From a bacterium (GTDB lineage Bacteria > UBA6262): a stretch of DNA of 14,164 bases. The position numbers and the translations under genes are program-made. This document shows, piece after piece, positions 13,181 to 14,164 of this stretch. Position 1 is the stretch's first letter; each line of letters opens with the position of its first letter. The notes beneath the pieces were generated by a model. That model was not told where the DNA came from. It was given only the letters and a program-made list of their open reading frames with translations, and searched no databases. The DNA lies in assembly GCA_028716025.1 (NCBI GenBank), contig JAQUQP010000035.1, positions 1-14,164 of the forward strand. The letters are read 5' to 3'.

Positions 13181-14164
13181 ATGACGCAAATGGAATCGGC
13201 CCGGGCAGGTAGGATTACCCAGGAAATGCGCGCGGTCGCCCGGCAAGAAGGCTTGGGTGCGGAATTGATCAGGCACTTGGTGGCCAATGGCCGGGTCGCG
13301 ATCGTTAAAAACAGGATCCATAAAAAAGCAGGTTTTAAAATATGCGGGGTTGGACAGCACCTGCGTACCAAGGTTAATGCCAATATTGGGACCAGCCCTA
13401 AACAGAAATCCGTCAAAGAAGAGGAAAAGAAATTAGCAGCCTGTATAAAGTATGGCGCGGATGCGGTGATGGATCTTTCCACTGGCGGGGATCTACGCTA
13501 TATGAGGCAGGTGATCCTGCGATCCTCGACTATTCCATTGGGAACTGTACCGATCTACCAGGCAGTGGTTGATACGGTACGACATGGTAAAAGTGTGCCG
13601 GCGATGAAAGCCGATGATCTCTTCGCGGTAATTGAGGAGCAATGCCGGGAAGGGGTTGACTTTATCACTGTGCATTGCGGTGTTACCAAAAAAGTGATCG
13701 AAATACTAAAGAAACATAAAAGGGTCATGGGCATGGTCAGTCGCGGCGGGACTTTTTTGGCTGAATGGGTAGTGTGCAATAAAAAAGAAAATCCTTTATA
13801 TGAACATTATGACCGACTTTTGGATATCGCTTACAAATATGACGTGGTCTTAAGTTTAGGTGATGGTTTACGGCCCGGTTGCGGAGCTGATGCTACAGAC
13901 CAGTCCCAGATTGCCGAGTTAAAGATTCTTGGTGAGCTTACCAAAAGGGCTTGGCGGCGTAATGTCCAGGTAATGGTCGAAGGACCTGGTCACGTTCCAT
14001 TGAACCAGATCGAAAAAAATATTATTTTGCAAAAAAAATTGTGCGCCGGCGCGCCATTTTACGTTCTGGGCCCGCTGGTTACTGATATTGCTCCCGGCTA
14101 TGACCATATTACTTGCGCCATTGGCGGTGCGCTGGCAGCAAGCTACGGTGCCGACTTTTTATGT
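13181..14164 (+). CDS. thiC: Phosphomethylpyrimidine synthase ThiC, 3' end outside window
   Basis: A radical SAM enzyme that rearranges 5-aminoimidazole ribotide to HMP-P, the pyrimidine precursor of thiamin. The window holds 328 codons with no stop; the missing C-terminus should carry the CxxCxxxxC iron-sulfur motif. Conserved blocks include VNANIGTSP (65-73), [14 protein letters not shown] (92-105), [10 protein letters not shown] (187-196), [10 protein letters not shown] (224-233), [12 protein letters not shown] (267-278) and the [20 protein letters not shown] run (291-310). There is no long N-terminal extension of the enterobacterial kind. The ATG directly abuts the thiD2 stop, with GAAGGA (13167-13172) upstream. 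No TPP riboswitch was seen before this cluster within the window. Confidence 0.97.
   Translation, partial: MTQMESARAGRITQEMRAVARQEGLGAELIRHLVANGRVAIVKNRIHKKAGFKICGVGQHLRTKVNANIGTSPKQKSVKEEEKKLAACIKYGADAVMDLSTGGDLRYMRQVILRSSTIPLGTVPIYQAVVDTVRHGKSVPAMKADDLFAVIEEQCREGVDFITVHCGVTKKVIEILKKHKRVMGMVSRGGTFLAEWVVCNKKENPLYEHYDRLLDIAYKYDVVLSLGDGLRPGCGADATDQSQIAELKILGELTKRAWRRNVQVMVEGPGHVPLNQIEKNIILQKKLCAGAPFYVLGPLVTDIAPGYDHITCAIGGALAASYGADFLC

Noticed and set aside
12943..13482. Minus-strand open frame of 179 codons opposite thiD2 and thiC
   Set aside because: Both + strand genes have strong family motifs; the minus frame is an uninformative shadow.

Overview
The window is a dense, single-direction (all + strand) stretch of bacterial chromosome that carries mostly housekeeping genes. 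Heptose genes (gmhA and a stand-alone hldE-type adenylyltransferase) point to a diderm bacterium with heptose-containing lipopolysaccharide or another heptosylated surface glycan. Moderate base composition, very tight gene packing, a TPR protein paired with an ABC-2 transporter, and gene gaps filled with short repeats resemble uncultured diderm lineages such as Candidatus Omnitrophota. That placement is inference only: no rRNA or other decisive marker is present.

Layout. (1) 1-2118: the C-terminal part of an ABC ATPase, its ABC-2 permease, a membrane-anchored TPR-like protein with an acidic/His-rich insert, and a 69-residue two-helix membrane protein. Overlaps or tiny gaps suggest one operon. 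(2) 2116-2230: a 107-bp element with perfect 14-bp inverted ends, flanked by a TGAG direct repeat, lying between the small membrane gene and a tldE/pmbA gene. (3) 2237-3574: TldE/PmbA, the non-catalytic-type partner of the TldD protease. (4) 3633-7869: aroE, aroC, aroK, aroB and aroQ, which are five of the seven steps from DAHP formation to chorismate. DAHP synthase and aroA (EPSP synthase) are not in the window. (5) 7869-11603: an M24 (Xaa-Pro) peptidase, efp, accB and accC. The series aroQ, peptidase, efp, accB, accC is a gene neighbourhood also known from Bacillus-type genomes. (6) 11683-end: gmhA, the heptose-1-phosphate adenylyltransferase gene, a stand-alone thiD2 and a thiC cut off by the window end.

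How the genes work together. The aro genes make chorismate for aromatic amino acids and folate- or quinone-type products. accB and accC start fatty acid synthesis. gmhA and the adenylyltransferase make early and late intermediates of ADP-heptose. ThiC makes HMP-P and ThiD2 phosphorylates it for thiamin synthesis. EF-P helps ribosomes through polyproline stretches.

The unusual material is between the genes. The gaps hold period-7 repeats of at least three different words, a second repeat family containing CCGCGTAAT whose copies supply stop codons (and perhaps one promoter), the 107-bp inverted-repeat element, and a strongly structured accB-accC spacer. No convincing new defence or biosynthetic system, CRISPR array, tRNA, rRNA or complete insertion sequence was found.
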